Below are positions 45,425 to 55,765 of a stretch of DNA of 64,000 nucleotides, in pieces. The position numbers and the translations under genes are program-made. Source of the DNA: Pseudomonas berkeleyensis (GTDB lineage Bacteria; Pseudomonadota; Gammaproteobacteria; Pseudomonadales; Pseudomonadaceae); the NCBI RefSeq assembly GCF_014109765.1, contig NZ_CP059139.1:992001-1056000 (forward strand), read 5' to 3'. The notes below the pieces were generated by a model. The model saw nothing but the letters and a program-made list of their open reading frames with translations, was not told the origin of the DNA and did no database searches. Position 1 is the first letter of the stretch; each line of letters opens with the position of its first letter.

Positions 45425-46768
45425 TCAGTGCAGGTTCGACTCGCTGAGCAGGGTGCCGCGCAGGGAGTGGGGCAGGGCGTCGTCGATGTGCACGTCGACG
45501 AACTGGCCGATCAGGCGTGGGTCGTCGCAGCGGAAGTTGACGATGCGGTTCTGCTCGGTGCGGCCCTGGAGCATGCCCGGATCTTTCTTCGAGTAATCGC
45601 TGACCAGGATGCGCTGCACCGTGCCGACCATGCGTCGGCTGTTCTCGAAACCGTTCTGATTGATACGGTGCTGGAGCAGGGCCAGGCGCTGCTTCTTAAC
45701 CTCGTCCGGGGTGTCGTCGACCAGGTCGGCTGCCGGTGTGCCAGGGCGCGAGCTGTAGATGAAGGAGAAGGAGAAGTCGAAACCGACATCCTCGATCAGC
45801 TTCATGGTCTGCTCGAAGTCCTTCTCGGTCTCGCCGGGGAAGCCGACGATGAAGTCCGAGCTGATCAGGATGTCCGGCACGGCGGCGCGCAACTTGCGGA
45901 TGCGCGACTTGTATTCCAGCGCAGTGTGGTTGCGCTTCATCGCCGCCAGAATGCGATCCGAGCCGGATTGCACGGGCAGGTGCAGGTACTTCACCAACTG
46001 CGGGATTTCGGCGTGGGCCTGGATGATCGCGTCGGAAAACTCCAGCGGGTGGCTGGTGGTGTAGCGGATGCGCTCGACGCCGTCGACCAGCGCCACCGCA
46101 TGCAGCAGTTCGGCGAAGTCGGCGATGCGGCCTTCCGGTGTCTCGCCACGGTAGCCGTTGACGTTCTGCCCGAGCAGGGTGATTTCCTTCACGCCTTTCT
46201 CGGTCAGGGAGGTGATTTCCATCAGCACGTCGATCAGCGGGCGGCTGACTTCCTCGCCGCGGGTGTAGGGCACCACGCAGAAGGTGCAGTATTTGCTGCA
46301 GCCTTCCATCACCGAAACGAAGGCGCTGGGGCCGTCGACGCGCGGCTCGGGCAGACGGTCGAACTTCTCGATCTCGGGGAAGCTGATGTCGACCTGGGCA
46401 GTCTTGGTCACGCGGGCAGCGTCGATCATTTCCGGCAAACGGTGCAGGGTCTGCGGGCCGAAGACCACGTCGACATAGGGCGCGCGATCGCGGATCGCCG
46501 CGCCTTCCTGGCTGGCCACGCAGCCGCCGACGCCGATCACCAGATCCGGATTGGCCTGCTTCAGTTCGCGCCAGCGGCCGAGCTGGGAGTACACCTTGTC
46601 CTGAGCCTTTTCGCGGATCGAGCAGGTGTTGAGCAGGATGACGTCGGCCTCTTCCGGCCGCTCGGTGACTTCCAGGGCCTGATGCTCGCCCAGCAGGTCG
46701 ACCATGCGCGAGCTGTCGTACTCGTTCATCTGGCAACCGTGGGTTTCGATATAGAGCTTCTTGGTCAT
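45425..46768 (-). CDS. miaB: tRNA-2-methylthio-N6-dimethylallyladenosine synthase
   Basis: This 447-residue radical SAM methylthiotransferase modifies A37 of tRNAs. N-terminal auxiliary cluster cysteines lie in [19 protein letters not shown] and [11 protein letters not shown], the radical SAM CxxxCxxC in [19 protein letters not shown] (about residue 155-173), and a TRAM domain lies at the C-terminus. It heads the miaB-ybeZ-ybeY-corC group. Confidence 0.97.
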   Translation of the reverse strand: MTKKLYIETHGCQMNEYDSSRMVDLLGEHQALEVTERPEEADVILLNTCSIREKAQDKVYSQLGRWRELKQANPDLVIGVGGCVASQEGAAIRDRAPYVDVVFGPQTLHRLPEMIDAARVTKTAQVDISFPEIEKFDRLPEPRVDGPSAFVSVMEGCSKYCTFCVVPYTRGEEVSRPLIDVLMEITSLTEKGVKEITLLGQNVNGYRGETPEGRIADFAELLHAVALVDGVERIRYTTSHPLEFSDAIIQAHAEIPQLVKYLHLPVQSGSDRILAAMKRNHTALEYKSRIRKLRAAVPDILISSDFIVGFPGETEKDFEQTMKLIEDVGFDFSFSFIYSSRPGTPAADLVDDTPDEVKKQRLALLQHRINQNGFENSRRMVGTVQRILVSDYSKKDPGMLQGRTEQNRIVNFRCDDPRLIGQFVDVHIDDALPHSLRGTLLSESNLH

Positions 46769-46835
46769 GGCTGTGTCTGAGGTGGTTAAAAAATGACCGC
46801 GTATTATAGGCGTGTGCCGGAGGTGGCGCTACCGC

Positions 46836-47630
46836 TCAACGGGTGCGTGAGTAATCTTGCTCCAGTACCAACTGGTCATCGTGCAAGAGATACAGCGCGT
46901 CGATCAGGTCATAGGCGCTGCCGCCATAGCAGTCGCGGCCTTCGCCTTGCAGGCGCAGATGCTGCTGGTCACCGTCAGTAGTGACGCTCAGAGTCTGGAT
47001 GCTGCAGCAGCGTGAGGTGTCAGCCAGCGGGCTGTCGTTGTCGCCTGCGGCAGGAGCCAGTTGGCGCAGGCGCTGGCCAGCGCGCCATTCCTCTATGTGT
47101 GGGCAGGACTGCGCAGCGGGAGCATGTAGCAGCACCAGACAGTTACCAGAAGTGTTGGCGATGCTGGTTATTGCCCCCTCGGCCGGCTGTGGGCAGGGCG
47201 TTGCGCGATAGGCGCTCAGGCGTTGCTCGTGCGCTGCATGACAGAGGCGTTGATTGGTTCGCAAGGCGTGCTGGAGGCGATCATCCTGCTCCAGATGCTG
47301 CTGGATGTCCCATGGGCTGGCCGGGTTATCGATCAAGCGCCCCAGTAGCACAAGGCAATCCTGCTCACGGCCAGCCTTGAGGTAGGCGAGTGAGAGGTCG
47401 CTGCGCAGCCAGTACCAGTTGGCATCGAAGGTGTCGTAGAGGCAGGCGTCCTGTTGCCGCTGCACCTGTTCCAGGCGCGCGATGGCGTCCGCGTAGTCGC
47501 CACGGGAGACAAGCGCGTCTACCAATGGGCGACGCAACGCGTTCTCCGAGCAATCCTTCTCCGCCGCCTGAGCGGAAAGTGTCAGCAGTGTGGCCAGTAG
47601 CAGGGTGCAAAGCACCTGAAATGCAGGCAT
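46836..47630 (-). CDS. Secreted cysteine-rich protein of unknown function
   Basis: This 264-residue protein has a signal peptide (MPAFQVLCTLLLATLLTLSAQA). The mature protein has ten cysteines, an even number consistent with five disulfides, and starts EKDCSENALRRPLVDALVS. The N-terminal half (GDYADAIARLEQVQRQ, then DLSLAYLKAGREQDCLVLL) resembles a TPR-like helical repeat; the C-terminal half (RCCSIQTLSVTTDGDQQHLRLQGEGRDCYGG) looks beta-rich. ATG 47630 is chosen for the signal peptide. It is syntenic with an uncharacterised Pseudomonas gene beside miaB. No function assigned. Confidence 0.78.
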   Translation of the reverse strand: MPAFQVLCTLLLATLLTLSAQAAEKDCSENALRRPLVDALVSRGDYADAIARLEQVQRQQDACLYDTFDANWYWLRSDLSLAYLKAGREQDCLVLLGRLIDNPASPWDIQQHLEQDDRLQHALRTNQRLCHAAHEQRLSAYRATPCPQPAEGAITSIANTSGNCLVLLHAPAAQSCPHIEEWRAGQRLRQLAPAAGDNDSPLADTSRCCSIQTLSVTTDGDQQHLRLQGEGRDCYGGSAYDLIDALYLLHDDQLVLEQDYSRTR

Positions 47631-47730
47631 GGGATTTCGTCCTTGATGCTGATCCGTTGGGCGGGTAGCGGTGTTGGATGGGCGTGCTGTGCTATTCTGC
47701 GCGCCCCGTTTTTCCTGACTTCGAGCCTTC

Positions 47731-48054
47731 ATGAGCAAGCGTGACCCCATCTACAAGGTGATTTTTCTCAACCAGGGCCAGGTGTATGAAATGTACGCCA
47801 AGCAGATCTACCAGAGCGATCTGTGGGGCTTTCTGGAAGTGGAGGAATTCGTCTTCGGTGAGCGCAGCCAACTGGTGGTCGATCCCAGCGAGGAAAAGCT
47901 CAAGGCGCAGTTCGAAGGTGTGGTACGCAGCTTCGTGCCGATGCACGCGATCATCCGTATCGACGAGGTGGAGCGATTGGGCACAGCGAAGATCAGCGAG
48001 GCCAAGGGCGGCGGCAATGTGATGCCGTTCCCCATGCCGATGCCGGAGAAGTGA
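47731..48054 (+). CDS. DUF1820-family protein
   Basis: This 107-residue protein begins MSKRDPIYKVIFLNQGQVYEMYAKQIYQS and contains LWGFLEVEEFVFGERSQLVVDPSEEKL, a conserved soluble family of gammaproteobacteria with no known function. The C-terminal end is Met/Pro-rich (GGGNVMPFPMPMPEK). It is a single-gene unit convergent with the Sel1 gene. Confidence 0.85.
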   Translation: MSKRDPIYKVIFLNQGQVYEMYAKQIYQSDLWGFLEVEEFVFGERSQLVVDPSEEKLKAQFEGVVRSFVPMHAIIRIDEVERLGTAKISEAKGGGNVMPFPMPMPEK

Positions 48055-48102
48055 GAGCGCTTTTGTAGGGTACGCCGCGCGCACCTGAAACGATGCGCAC
48101 GA

Positions 48103-48651
48103 TCAAGGCAGCGGCGAGAAGGGCGAGCGGCCTTCGGCGGTCTGCAATTCCAGCAGGTAGCTGCGGAAGATCTGGCCCAGAACCTGGCTGGCAATTTCCA
48201 GCTCATCGCGACGCATCTGCGCCGAAACCAGATCGGCGCTGTCCATCGCTTCGTCCGAGCCGTTGACCGAAGCCATCTTCAATACGATGTAGGCCTGCAC
48301 ATTGTTGGCCGGCACGCCTTCGCCGCGGAAGAACATGGTGCCCAGGCGCAGTTGAGCTTCGGCATGCCCCTGCAGCGAAGCACGTTCGAACCAGGTCAGC
48401 GCCTGCTTGAAGTCGCGTGGGGTGCGTTTGCCGTCGTAGTAATACTCGCCCAGCTCGTAGGCCGCCTGCATGTTGCCAGCGCGTGCCATTTCCTGGCAGC
48501 TGGCGAGGGCGTCTGGCATGTCTTCAGGCGTAGCGTTCAGCGCACAGCTGCCGCTGGCAGGGATCAGCAGGGAGTTGCCGCCTGCAAGTGCAAACAGCGG
48601 GAGGAAAAGCAACAGGCAGCCCAGGGACAGGGTGCGGCCGGTGCGGTTCAT
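48103..48651 (-). CDS. Secreted Sel1-repeat protein
   Basis: This 182-residue protein has a signal peptide (LSLGCLLLFLPLFALAGG) and two or three Sel1-like repeats (AAYELGEYYYDGKRTPRDFKQALTWFERASLQGHAEAQLRLGTMFFRGEGVP). It is probably a periplasmic or lipid-associated scaffold; the partner is unknown. Confidence 0.83.
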   Translation of the reverse strand: MNRTGRTLSLGCLLLFLPLFALAGGNSLLIPASGSCALNATPEDMPDALASCQEMARAGNMQAAYELGEYYYDGKRTPRDFKQALTWFERASLQGHAEAQLRLGTMFFRGEGVPANNVQAYIVLKMASVNGSDEAMDSADLVSAQMRRDELEIASQVLGQIFRSYLLELQTAEGRSPFSPLP

Positions 48652-48761
48652 CTGGATAGCGGTGCCTCAACGGTTCGGGGCGGGTTACGGAAGCAGGCGG
48701 GCGTAGAGCACGCCGGCCTTCGCATTATGGAGTAAGTCGGCACAATCTTACAAAGTCTTTA

Positions 48762-48805
48762 CCCAGGCTGGCAGGCGCTGGAGGCTGGTTGGCTGCCAGC
48801 CTGGG
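48762..48805 (-). terminator. Long hairpin after hemL
   Basis: CCCAGGCTGGCAG (48762-48774) and CTGCCAGCCTGGG (48793-48805) form a perfect 13-bp stem, 6 bp past the hemL stop. Only a weak T/A-rich tail follows, so termination is likely but not certain. Confidence 0.6.
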
Positions 48806-48811
48806 TCAGGT

Positions 48812-50101
48812 TCAGGCTTTCTTCAGTTCGGCGAAGGCACGTTCAGCAGCGTCCAGCGTCAGCTTGAGCTCCGTTTCGCCATGGGCGATGGAGGTGAAGC
48901 CAGCCTCGAAAGCGCTCGGCGCCAGGTACACGCCGCCATCAAGCATCAAATGGAAGAAGCGGTTGAAGCGCGCGCTGTCGCTGGCCATCACGTCGGCGAA
49001 GGTGACGATGTCGTCGGCGCCGCTGAAGTACAGGCCGAACATGGCACCGGCCTGGGTGGTGACGAAGGGGATACCGGCGGCATCGGCGCGCTGCTGCAGG
49101 CCGTCGAGCATGCGCGTGGTGTAATCGGTCAGCTCGGTGTGGAAGCCCGGGCGGCTGATCAGCTTCAGGGTGGTCAGGCCGGCGGCCATGGCCAGCGGGT
49201 TACCCGACAGAGTACCGGCCTGATAGACCGGGCCGAGCGGGGCGATGCATTCCATGATCGCGCGCTTGCCACCGAAGCAGCCGACCGGCATGCCGCCGCC
49301 AATGATCTTGCCGAAGGTAGTCAGATCCGGGGTAACGCCATAGTGCGCCTGGGCTCCGCCGAGGGCGACACGGAAACCGGTCATCACTTCGTCGAAGATC
49401 AATACCACACCGTGCTTGTCGCACTGCTCGCGCAGACCTTCGAGAAAGCCCGGCGCCGGCGGTACGCAGTTCATGTTGCCGGCCACTGGCTCGACGATGA
49501 TGCAGGCCACTTCCTGGCCGACCTGAGCCAGGCACTCGGCCACGGCGTCGATGTCGTTGAACGGCAGGGTCAGGGTGTGTTTGGCGAAGGCCGCCGGCAC
49601 GCCCGCGGAGTTCGGCACGCCCTGGGTCAGGGCGCCGGAGCCGGCCTTGACCAGCAGGCTGTCGGAGTGACCGTGGTAGCAGCCTTCGAACTTGATGATG
49701 CTGTCGCGGCCAGTGTAACCACGGGCCAGGCGGATGGCGCTCATGGTCGCCTCGGTGCCGGAGCTGACCATGCGCACCATGTCCATCGACGGCACCAGGC
49801 TGCACACCAGTTCGGCCATCTCGGTTTCCAGTGCGGTCGGCGCACCGTAGGACAGGCCGTGCTCCAACTGGCGGCGTACCGAATCGAGCACGTCCGGGTG
49901 GCTGTGGCCGAGGATCATCGGGCCCCAGGAGCCGACATAGTCGACATAGCGCTTGTCATCCTCGTCCGTCACATAGGCACCTTTGGCATGCTTGAAGAAC
50001 AGCGGCGTGCCGCCGACGCTCTTGAAGGCGCGCACCGGCGAGTTGACGCCGCCGGGGATGTGTTTCTGGGCGTTGGCGAAGAGGATCTCGGAGCGGGACA
50101 T
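48812..50101 (-). CDS. hemL: Glutamate-1-semialdehyde 2,1-aminomutase
   Basis: This 429-residue PLP enzyme makes 5-aminolevulinate for haem. The PLP lysine lies in [20 protein letters not shown] (about residue 265), with the upstream [20 protein letters not shown] aspartate region. The start [26 protein letters not shown] matches the family. It lies 22 bp after thiE. Confidence 0.97.
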   Translation of the reverse strand: MSRSEILFANAQKHIPGGVNSPVRAFKSVGGTPLFFKHAKGAYVTDEDDKRYVDYVGSWGPMILGHSHPDVLDSVRRQLEHGLSYGAPTALETEMAELVCSLVPSMDMVRMVSSGTEATMSAIRLARGYTGRDSIIKFEGCYHGHSDSLLVKAGSGALTQGVPNSAGVPAAFAKHTLTLPFNDIDAVAECLAQVGQEVACIIVEPVAGNMNCVPPAPGFLEGLREQCDKHGVVLIFDEVMTGFRVALGGAQAHYGVTPDLTTFGKIIGGGMPVGCFGGKRAIMECIAPLGPVYQAGTLSGNPLAMAAGLTTLKLISRPGFHTELTDYTTRMLDGLQQRADAAGIPFVTTQAGAMFGLYFSGADDIVTFADVMASDSARFNRFFHLMLDGGVYLAPSAFEAGFTSIAHGETELKLTLDAAERAFAELKKA

Positions 50102-50123
50102 GGCAAGTTCTCTCTGAAATGGA

Positions 50124-50762
50124 TCAAACGAACAGCGCGGCGAAGGCGCGGGCGCGGTCTTCCACCTCGGTGGTGGAGTCCGCGGCGAACAGGGCGTGAA
50201 TCACGGCGACCATGCTGGCGCCGCGGGCGATCAGGCCGGGAGCGGTTTCCAGGGTCACGCCGCCGATGGCAACGATGGGCTGGGCGAAGCGTGCACGGGC
50301 CTCGTCCAGCAGCTCCACGGTGGCGGCCGGGGCGCCGGGCTTGGTGTGGGAGTTGAAGAAGCGGCCAAAGGCGATGTAGCTGGCGCCTTCGGCGACGGCG
50401 CGCTCGGCCAGCTCCAGCTGCGCGTGGCAGGTGCCGCCGATCACGGCATCCTCGCCGAGACGAGCGCGTGCGGCGGCCAGAGAACCATCGCCCTGACCCA
50501 GGTGCAGGCCGACGTTGAGGCGGGCGGCCAGCTCCAGGTCATCGTTGATGATCAGGGTGGCGTCATGTTGCTTGCATAGCTCAGCCAGGGCCTGAGCTTC
50601 GTCGAGGCGGCGCCCGGCGTCGCCGGATTTGTCGCGGTATTGCAACAGGCGCGCGCCACCGCGCAGAGCTGCCTCGGTATAAGGCAGCAGCTTGCCGTCG
50701 GCCAGCAGCGGCGTGTCGGTGATCGCATACAGGCCGCGCAGGCTCACGAAGCGGCTCTTCAT
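50124..50762 (-). CDS. thiE: Thiamine-phosphate synthase
   Basis: This 212-residue TIM barrel joins HMP-PP and thiazole phosphate. Motifs [37 protein letters not shown] and [17 protein letters not shown] are present. Its start overlaps the thiD stop at ATGA, giving a thiD-thiE-hemL transcript. Confidence 0.95.
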   Translation of the reverse strand: MKSRFVSLRGLYAITDTPLLADGKLLPYTEAALRGGARLLQYRDKSGDAGRRLDEAQALAELCKQHDATLIINDDLELAARLNVGLHLGQGDGSLAAARARLGEDAVIGGTCHAQLELAERAVAEGASYIAFGRFFNSHTKPGAPAATVELLDEARARFAQPIVAIGGVTLETAPGLIARGASMVAVIHALFAADSTTEVEDRARAFAALFV

Positions 50763-51556
50763 TGCGAGAAATCTAGCGGCAGGCGGCGCGGAATGTACTG
50801 GCCGCGACCGGGTTGCTCGGCGTCACGCAGGGTACGCCAGGTGTAGTCGAGAGCGCTGCGTACGGCGCTGACCAGTTCCTCGCCCAGGGCCAGGCGGCCG
50901 GCCAGGGTACTGGCCAGTGTGCAGCCGGAACCGTGGTAGCTGCCCGGCAGGCGCGGGCAGGTGAAGTCGTGGCGGCTGCCGTCGCGGCAATACAGGCGGT
51001 TGTGCACTTCGGTTTCGTCGCCGTGCCCACCGGTGATCAGCAGGTGCTCGATGAACGGCAGGAGCTTTTCAGCGCACTCGTCGGCGCTGCCGTCGGGCAG
51101 TTCGGCGAGGATGCGCGCTTCCGGCAGGTTCGGTGTGGCGATGGTGGAGGCAGCGAACAGCCGCTCGCGCATGGCGTAGCCGACTTCGTCCTTGCCCAGC
51201 GCGCCGCCACCACCCGCACGCAGCACCGGGTCGCAAACCAGCGGAACGCCAGGTAACTGGCTCATCACGTCGAGCACGGTGTCGACCATCTCGACCGAGC
51301 CGAGCATGCCGAGCTTGACGGCGGCCACGGGTAGATCGCCGATCACGGTGCGAGCCTGGGCCAGCACCCAGTCACGGTCGAGCACGCGGAAGTCGGAAAC
51401 GTCGACGGTATCCTGCACGGTCAGGGCGGTCACCGTCGGGGCGGCGTGGCAGCCTTGGGCCAGCAGGGCTTCGATATCGGCTTGCAGGCCGGCACCACCG
51501 CTGGGGTCGTGACCGGACATGCAGAGCACTACGGGGCGGGAATGGGTCATGTTCAT
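50759..51556 (-). CDS. thiD: Hydroxymethylpyrimidine/phosphomethylpyrimidine kinase
   Basis: This 265-residue ribokinase-fold enzyme makes HMP-PP for thiamine. It has [22 protein letters not shown] near the N-terminus and the anion-hole region [21 protein letters not shown] (about residue 210-230). ATG 51556 (MNMTHSRP) is preferred; ATG 51550 is also possible. No TPP riboswitch is visible upstream. Confidence 0.93.
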   Translation of the reverse strand: MNMTHSRPVVLCMSGHDPSGGAGLQADIEALLAQGCHAAPTVTALTVQDTVDVSDFRVLDRDWVLAQARTVIGDLPVAAVKLGMLGSVEMVDTVLDVMSQLPGVPLVCDPVLRAGGGGALGKDEVGYAMRERLFAASTIATPNLPEARILAELPDGSADECAEKLLPFIEHLLITGGHGDETEVHNRLYCRDGSRHDFTCPRLPGSYHGSGCTLASTLAGRLALGEELVSAVRSALDYTWRTLRDAEQPGRGQYIPRRLPLDFSQ

Positions 51557-51778
51557 GGCGGGCGAGCTTACCACCAAATCACCACGACGAGACCGCCTGG
51601 TCGGCTGCGGCAGGGCGCCGCGCGATGAAAAATCTGTCGGCTGGATCAAGTGTGGCCTGACGCTGATTTTCAGTGCCTGTGCTAGAGTGCGGCGCTAACG
51701 ATAACTCTGCCCAGGACGGCGTGCGAAGCGGTGAGCGGGCGGCTCCCGGCACGTCGTAGAGGGTTCTGGCCGGGCCGC

Positions 51779-54190
51779 ATGCGCTACCTCCTGCTTTGTC
51801 TCTTTTGCTTGATGCCTGGCCTGGCCAGCGCCCTGGTGTTCGACGAGCACAGCCGCAGCCTGCCTTTGGGACAGGCGATCTATGTCTTCGAGGATGTACG
51901 CGGCGACGCCAGCATCGATGACGTCGCCTCACCGGCCTTGCAAGGCAGCTTCCGGTTGCACGACAAGCCTGTGCTCAATGCCGGCTATTCGCGTTCGGTG
52001 TTCTGGCTGCGCCTGGATCTTGAATACCAGCCGCAGGAGGCCCAGGGCGCGCGCAATTGGCTGCTGGAACTGAGCTACCCACCGCTCGATCACATCGAAC
52101 TCTATCTGCCCGATGACGAGGGTCGCTTCCAGCTGGCCCAGCGTACGGGGGACGCGCTGCCGTTCGACAGCCGGCAGATCAAGCAGAACAACTACCTGTT
52201 CGAGTTGAATCTGCAACCAGAGCAGGCTCAGCGTCTGTATCTGCGCCTGGAGAGCCAGGGCTCGATTCAGGCACCGCTGACGCTGTGGGCGCCGAATGCC
52301 TACCTGGAAGAGCAGCCGGGGCGCATCTACGTGCTTGGCATCATCTACGGCGTGCTGTTGGTGATGCTGGTATACAACCTGTTCATCTTCCTCAGCGTTC
52401 GCGATACCAGCTACCTCTATTACATTCTCTATATCGCCTCGTTCGGCTTGTATCAGGTGTCGGTCAATGGCGCGGGCATCGAATACTTCTGGCCCAACAG
52501 CCCGTGGTGGGCCAACGCTGCGACTCCCTTTCTGATCGGCTCGGCCGCCTTGTTCGGCTGCCAGTTCGCCCGCAGCTTTCTGCATACCTCCGAGCACAGC
52601 CCCTGGGTCGACCGTGGTCTGATGCTGCTGATGGGCGGTGGCGCGCTGGTGATGATCCTGTCCTTGACCATCAGCTATGCCACGGCGCTGCGTCTGGCGA
52701 CCTACCTGGCGCTGGGTTTCACCGTACTGATCTTCTCGGCCGGCATCCTCGCCTGGCTGCGCGGCATGCGCGTGGCGCGCTACTTCATCTTCGCCTGGAC
52801 CGCCTTTCTCGCCGGCGGCATCGTCAACACGCTGATGGTGCTGGGCTATTTGCCCAACGTGTTTCTCACCATGTACGCCAGTCAGATCGGTTCAGCACTG
52901 GAGGTGGGCCTGCTGTCGCTGGCGCTGGCCGACCGTATCAATGCGATGAAGGAAGAGCGCACGCGTATCCTGCAGGATGCCGGTCGCAAGCTCGAGTCGC
53001 TCAACCAGGAACTGGCTGATAGCAACCGCTTCAAGGATGAATTCCTCGCCACCGTCACCCATGAGCTGCGCACGCCGATGAATGGTGTGATCGGCTCACT
53101 GGAGCTGATGCAGACGGTGAAGATGGACGTCGAGCTGGAGCAGTACCAGAAGACCGCGGCGGCATCTGCGCGCGACATGATGCGCATGGTCAACGATATC
53201 CTCGCCCTCACCGAGTTGCAGGCCGGCAAGCTCTACCCACGGCGTGAGACCTTCAGTCTGCGTGGGCTGTTCGATGGCTTGCGCGCCCAATATGCGCCGC
53301 GTGCCGAGGACAAAGGCCTGACGTTCACGCTGGAACTGGATGACAGCCTGCCCGACACCTTGGAAGGCGACGCCGCCAAACTGGCTCAGGCGCTCGGTTA
53401 TCTGCTGGACAACGCGATCAAGTTCACCAGCGAAGGCCGCGTGACCCTACAGGTCGGCCCCGGCGGTCATATCGGCAACAACCTGCCGTTGAGTGTGCTG
53501 GTGAGCGATACCGGTATCGGTTTCGAACTCAGTGACAGTGACCTCTACCAGCGTTTCCATCAGCTCGATGGTTCCATGACTCGCAAGTACGGTGGCCTGG
53601 GTATTGGCCTGGCGATTTGTCGGCACCTGGTCGACCTGCTGGGTGGCGCGCTGGAGCATGAGTCAGTGCCTGGCGTCGGTAGCCGCTTCCGCCTGGACGT
53701 GCCGTTGACGCTACCGGCACAGCAGCCGGCGAGCACCGCGGCGCGCCCGCCACGGCGAACCGGCAGTGTGCTGCAGCGCCAGGCCCAGCAGTGCACCGTG
53801 CTGATCGTCGAGGACAATGCGATCAACCAGCTGGTAACGCGCGGCATGCTACTCAAGCTCGGCTATCGGGTGCGCACCGCCGACAATGGCGCCGAGGCCC
53901 TCGAACTACTGCGCCAGGAGAGCGTCGACGCCGTGCTACTGGATTGCCAGATGCCGGTAATGGATGGCTTCGCCACCTGCCGTGCGTTGCGCGCGCTGCC
54001 GGGTTGCGCTGACGTGCCGGTGCTGGCGATCACCGCCCACAGTCATAGCGGAGACCGTGAGCGTTGCCTGGCTGCCGGCATGAGCGACTATTTGGCCAAA
54101 CCAGTGAAGTTCGACGAGTTGCGCGTGCTGCTGCATGACTGGGTGCTTTGCCGACCGGCCAGTGCATCGATCATCCCGGATTCGGTTTGA
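51779..54190 (+). CDS. ladS: Hybrid sensor kinase LadS
   Basis: This 803-residue protein has a signal peptide, a periplasmic 7TMR-DISMED2 sensor (about residues 25-165), seven membrane helices (about 180-375), a histidine kinase (H box in FLATVTHELRTPMNG near residue 420) and a C-terminal receiver (VLIVEDNAINQLV; acceptor in AVLLDCQMPVMDG). LadS feeds the GacS/GacA-rsm pathway that controls biofilm versus virulence. ATG 51779 (MRYLLLCLFCLMPGLASA) gives a proper signal peptide. It is divergent from thiD, as in P. aeruginosa. Confidence 0.93.
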   Translation: MRYLLLCLFCLMPGLASALVFDEHSRSLPLGQAIYVFEDVRGDASIDDVASPALQGSFRLHDKPVLNAGYSRSVFWLRLDLEYQPQEAQGARNWLLELSYPPLDHIELYLPDDEGRFQLAQRTGDALPFDSRQIKQNNYLFELNLQPEQAQRLYLRLESQGSIQAPLTLWAPNAYLEEQPGRIYVLGIIYGVLLVMLVYNLFIFLSVRDTSYLYYILYIASFGLYQVSVNGAGIEYFWPNSPWWANAATPFLIGSAALFGCQFARSFLHTSEHSPWVDRGLMLLMGGGALVMILSLTISYATALRLATYLALGFTVLIFSAGILAWLRGMRVARYFIFAWTAFLAGGIVNTLMVLGYLPNVFLTMYASQIGSALEVGLLSLALADRINAMKEERTRILQDAGRKLESLNQELADSNRFKDEFLATVTHELRTPMNGVIGSLELMQTVKMDVELEQYQKTAAASARDMMRMVNDILALTELQAGKLYPRRETFSLRGLFDGLRAQYAPRAEDKGLTFTLELDDSLPDTLEGDAAKLAQALGYLLDNAIKFTSEGRVTLQVGPGGHIGNNLPLSVLVSDTGIGFELSDSDLYQRFHQLDGSMTRKYGGLGIGLAICRHLVDLLGGALEHESVPGVGSRFRLDVPLTLPAQQPASTAARPPRRTGSVLQRQAQQCTVLIVEDNAINQLVTRGMLLKLGYRVRTADNGAEALELLRQESVDAVLLDCQMPVMDGFATCRALRALPGCADVPVLAITAHSHSGDRERCLAAGMSDYLAKPVKFDELRVLLHDWVLCRPASASIIPDSV

Positions 54191-54196
54191 TAGTGG

Positions 54197-54247
54197 TTCT
54201 GAGCGGATTTCACTGAAGATCTTCAGTCCGGTGAGGGCTGCTCAGAA
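54197..54247. terminator. Nested palindromes between ladS and ybaK-like gene
   Basis: The outer arms TTCTGAGC (54197-54204) and GCTCAGAA (54240-54247) enclose a perfect 16-bp palindrome ACTGAAGATCTTCAGT (54212-54227). The region separates convergent genes and can fold on both strands. Confidence 0.55.
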
Positions 54248-54721
54248 CGCCTCGGTTTCCACTTCCTGACAGACATCGATCCACTCGGCATCGACCAGTT
54301 CGGCCATGCGCTGCGGGGTGATACGTACGGCGCTGTGGGTGGCGCCGGCTGCCGGCAGCACTTCTTCGAAGGCCAGCAGCGAGCGGTCACAGTAGACGTT
54401 CAGTGGCGTCGCGAGGCCGAAGGGGCAGACTCCGCCGACCGGATGGCTGGTCAGTTCGATGACCGTCTGTGCATCGAGCATGCGCGCCTTGGCGCCGAAG
54501 CATTCCTTCATCTTGCGGTTGTCGATGCGTGCATCGCCACGGGTGACGATCAGCACGTCGCGTTCGGCGATGCGAAAGGCCAGGGTCTTGGCGATCTGCC
54601 CTGGCGAAACGCCATGGGCTTCGGCGGCCAGCGCGACGGTGGCGGTGCTGGTCTGCAACTCGATGATCGGAATGTCGGGCGCCTTGGCGGCGAAGAAGGC
54701 GCGTACAGAGGCCAGGCTCAT
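54242..54721 (-). CDS. YbaK/ProX-type aminoacyl-tRNA deacylase domain protein
   Basis: This 159-residue single-domain protein has the YbaK editing fold: KTLAFRIAERDVLIVTRGDARIDNRKMK holds the conserved lysine and VGGVCPFGLATPLNVYCDRSLL the GxxPFG loop. It probably clears mischarged Cys- or Ala-tRNA. Start ATG 54721 (MSLASVRAFFAAKAPD). Confidence 0.9.
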   Translation of the reverse strand: MSLASVRAFFAAKAPDIPIIELQTSTATVALAAEAHGVSPGQIAKTLAFRIAERDVLIVTRGDARIDNRKMKECFGAKARMLDAQTVIELTSHPVGGVCPFGLATPLNVYCDRSLLAFEEVLPAAGATHSAVRITPQRMAELVDAEWIDVCQEVETEAF

Positions 54722-54860
54722 GAAGCGATTCCCCAGGGCTGTCGGAGGGCTGTGGCCAGCAGACGCGATCCCTCCCTGGGGCGCTGCTGTGGTCGTGACC
54801 ACGGCTGAAACAAGCGGCCATGCTCGCGCTGCATGACGTAGACGTCAAGACCTGATGGCG

Positions 54861-55727
54861 TCAGTTTGCCAGCAGATGTGCCGCGTTCGCCGCTTCATCG
54901 AGCCCGTAGCGACCTTTTTCGTCCTGCGTTACCCGGCCCATAGCGACATCCGGATCATGGGTGAATACCAGGCGTCCACCACGAGCCAGGAGATCGGCCA
55001 GCAGCGCTTCCTTCTCTTCGATCAGGCCTTCGGGGAAGCGGTCGTAGCCCATGGTGATCGGTAGATGCACCCAGGGCGCGCCGGGAATCAGGTCGCCGGG
55101 AAATACCACCGGACCGCCCGGCATGGCCACTTCCGGCAGCAATTGGCCGGGCGTGTGGCCGTCGCTCCAGTGCAGGCGCCAGTCCGGGCCGAGCAGTTCG
55201 CAGCGCTCGGTTTCATCGACCAGATGCAGGCGGCCGCTGGTTTCGAGCAGATCGAGCAGCTCCGGGATATAGGACGCACGGTCGCGTGCATGAGGCTGGC
55301 GCGCCCGTTGCCACTGGCGGTGCCCGGTGATGAAGCGGGCATTGGGAAACAGCAGGCGTGGCGGCTGATCGGCCTGCCAGGCGGCGAGCAGGCCGCCGGC
55401 ATGGTCGAAGTGCAGGTGGGTGAGCACCACGATGTCGATATCGGCATCGCTCAGGCCCACCGCGGCCAGGCTGTCCAGCAGCACGTGACAATCTTGCTGC
55501 ACGCCGAAGCGCTGTTTCAGCTCCGGGCTGAAAAAGGCGCCGATGCCGGTTTCCACCAGGATGTTGCGCTCGTCTTCCTGTACCAGTAGGGCGCGGCAGC
55601 CGAGGTCGATACGGTTCAGTTCGTCGGCGGGCATCCAGCGTTGCCAAAGGGCCTTGGGCGCGTTGCCAAACATGGCGCCGCCGTCGAGTTTCTGGCTGTT
55701 GCCGGTCAGGGTGGTCAGGGTTCGCAT
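54861..55727 (-). CDS. MBL-fold metallo-hydrolase
   Basis: This 288-residue protein has zinc ligands in [15 protein letters not shown] (HxHxDH, about residue 100), [14 protein letters not shown] and FPGDLIPG. The fold covers thioesterases, lactonases and quorum-quenching enzymes. It is 38 bp after the thiolase stop, so an acyl-thioester or lactone hydrolase role in the same pathway is possible. An AAGAACAA leader motif (55738-55745) lies just before its start. Confidence 0.87.
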   Translation of the reverse strand: MRTLTTLTGNSQKLDGGAMFGNAPKALWQRWMPADELNRIDLGCRALLVQEDERNILVETGIGAFFSPELKQRFGVQQDCHVLLDSLAAVGLSDADIDIVVLTHLHFDHAGGLLAAWQADQPPRLLFPNARFITGHRQWQRARQPHARDRASYIPELLDLLETSGRLHLVDETERCELLGPDWRLHWSDGHTPGQLLPEVAMPGGPVVFPGDLIPGAPWVHLPITMGYDRFPEGLIEEKEALLADLLARGGRLVFTHDPDVAMGRVTQDEKGRYGLDEAANAAHLLAN

Positions 55728-55765
55728 GAGGTTTCTCTTGTTCTTGTGCTGTGGTGGCGATTGTT

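Noticed and set aside
45428..46780. 450-codon plus-strand ORF opposite miaB
   Set aside because: It covers miaB almost exactly on the other strand, with no domain and no ribosome-binding site; codon-bias shadow.
50124..51778. TPP riboswitch upstream of thiD/thiE
   Set aside because: The thiD leader and ladS intergenic region show no thi-box pattern (CTGAGA or similar).
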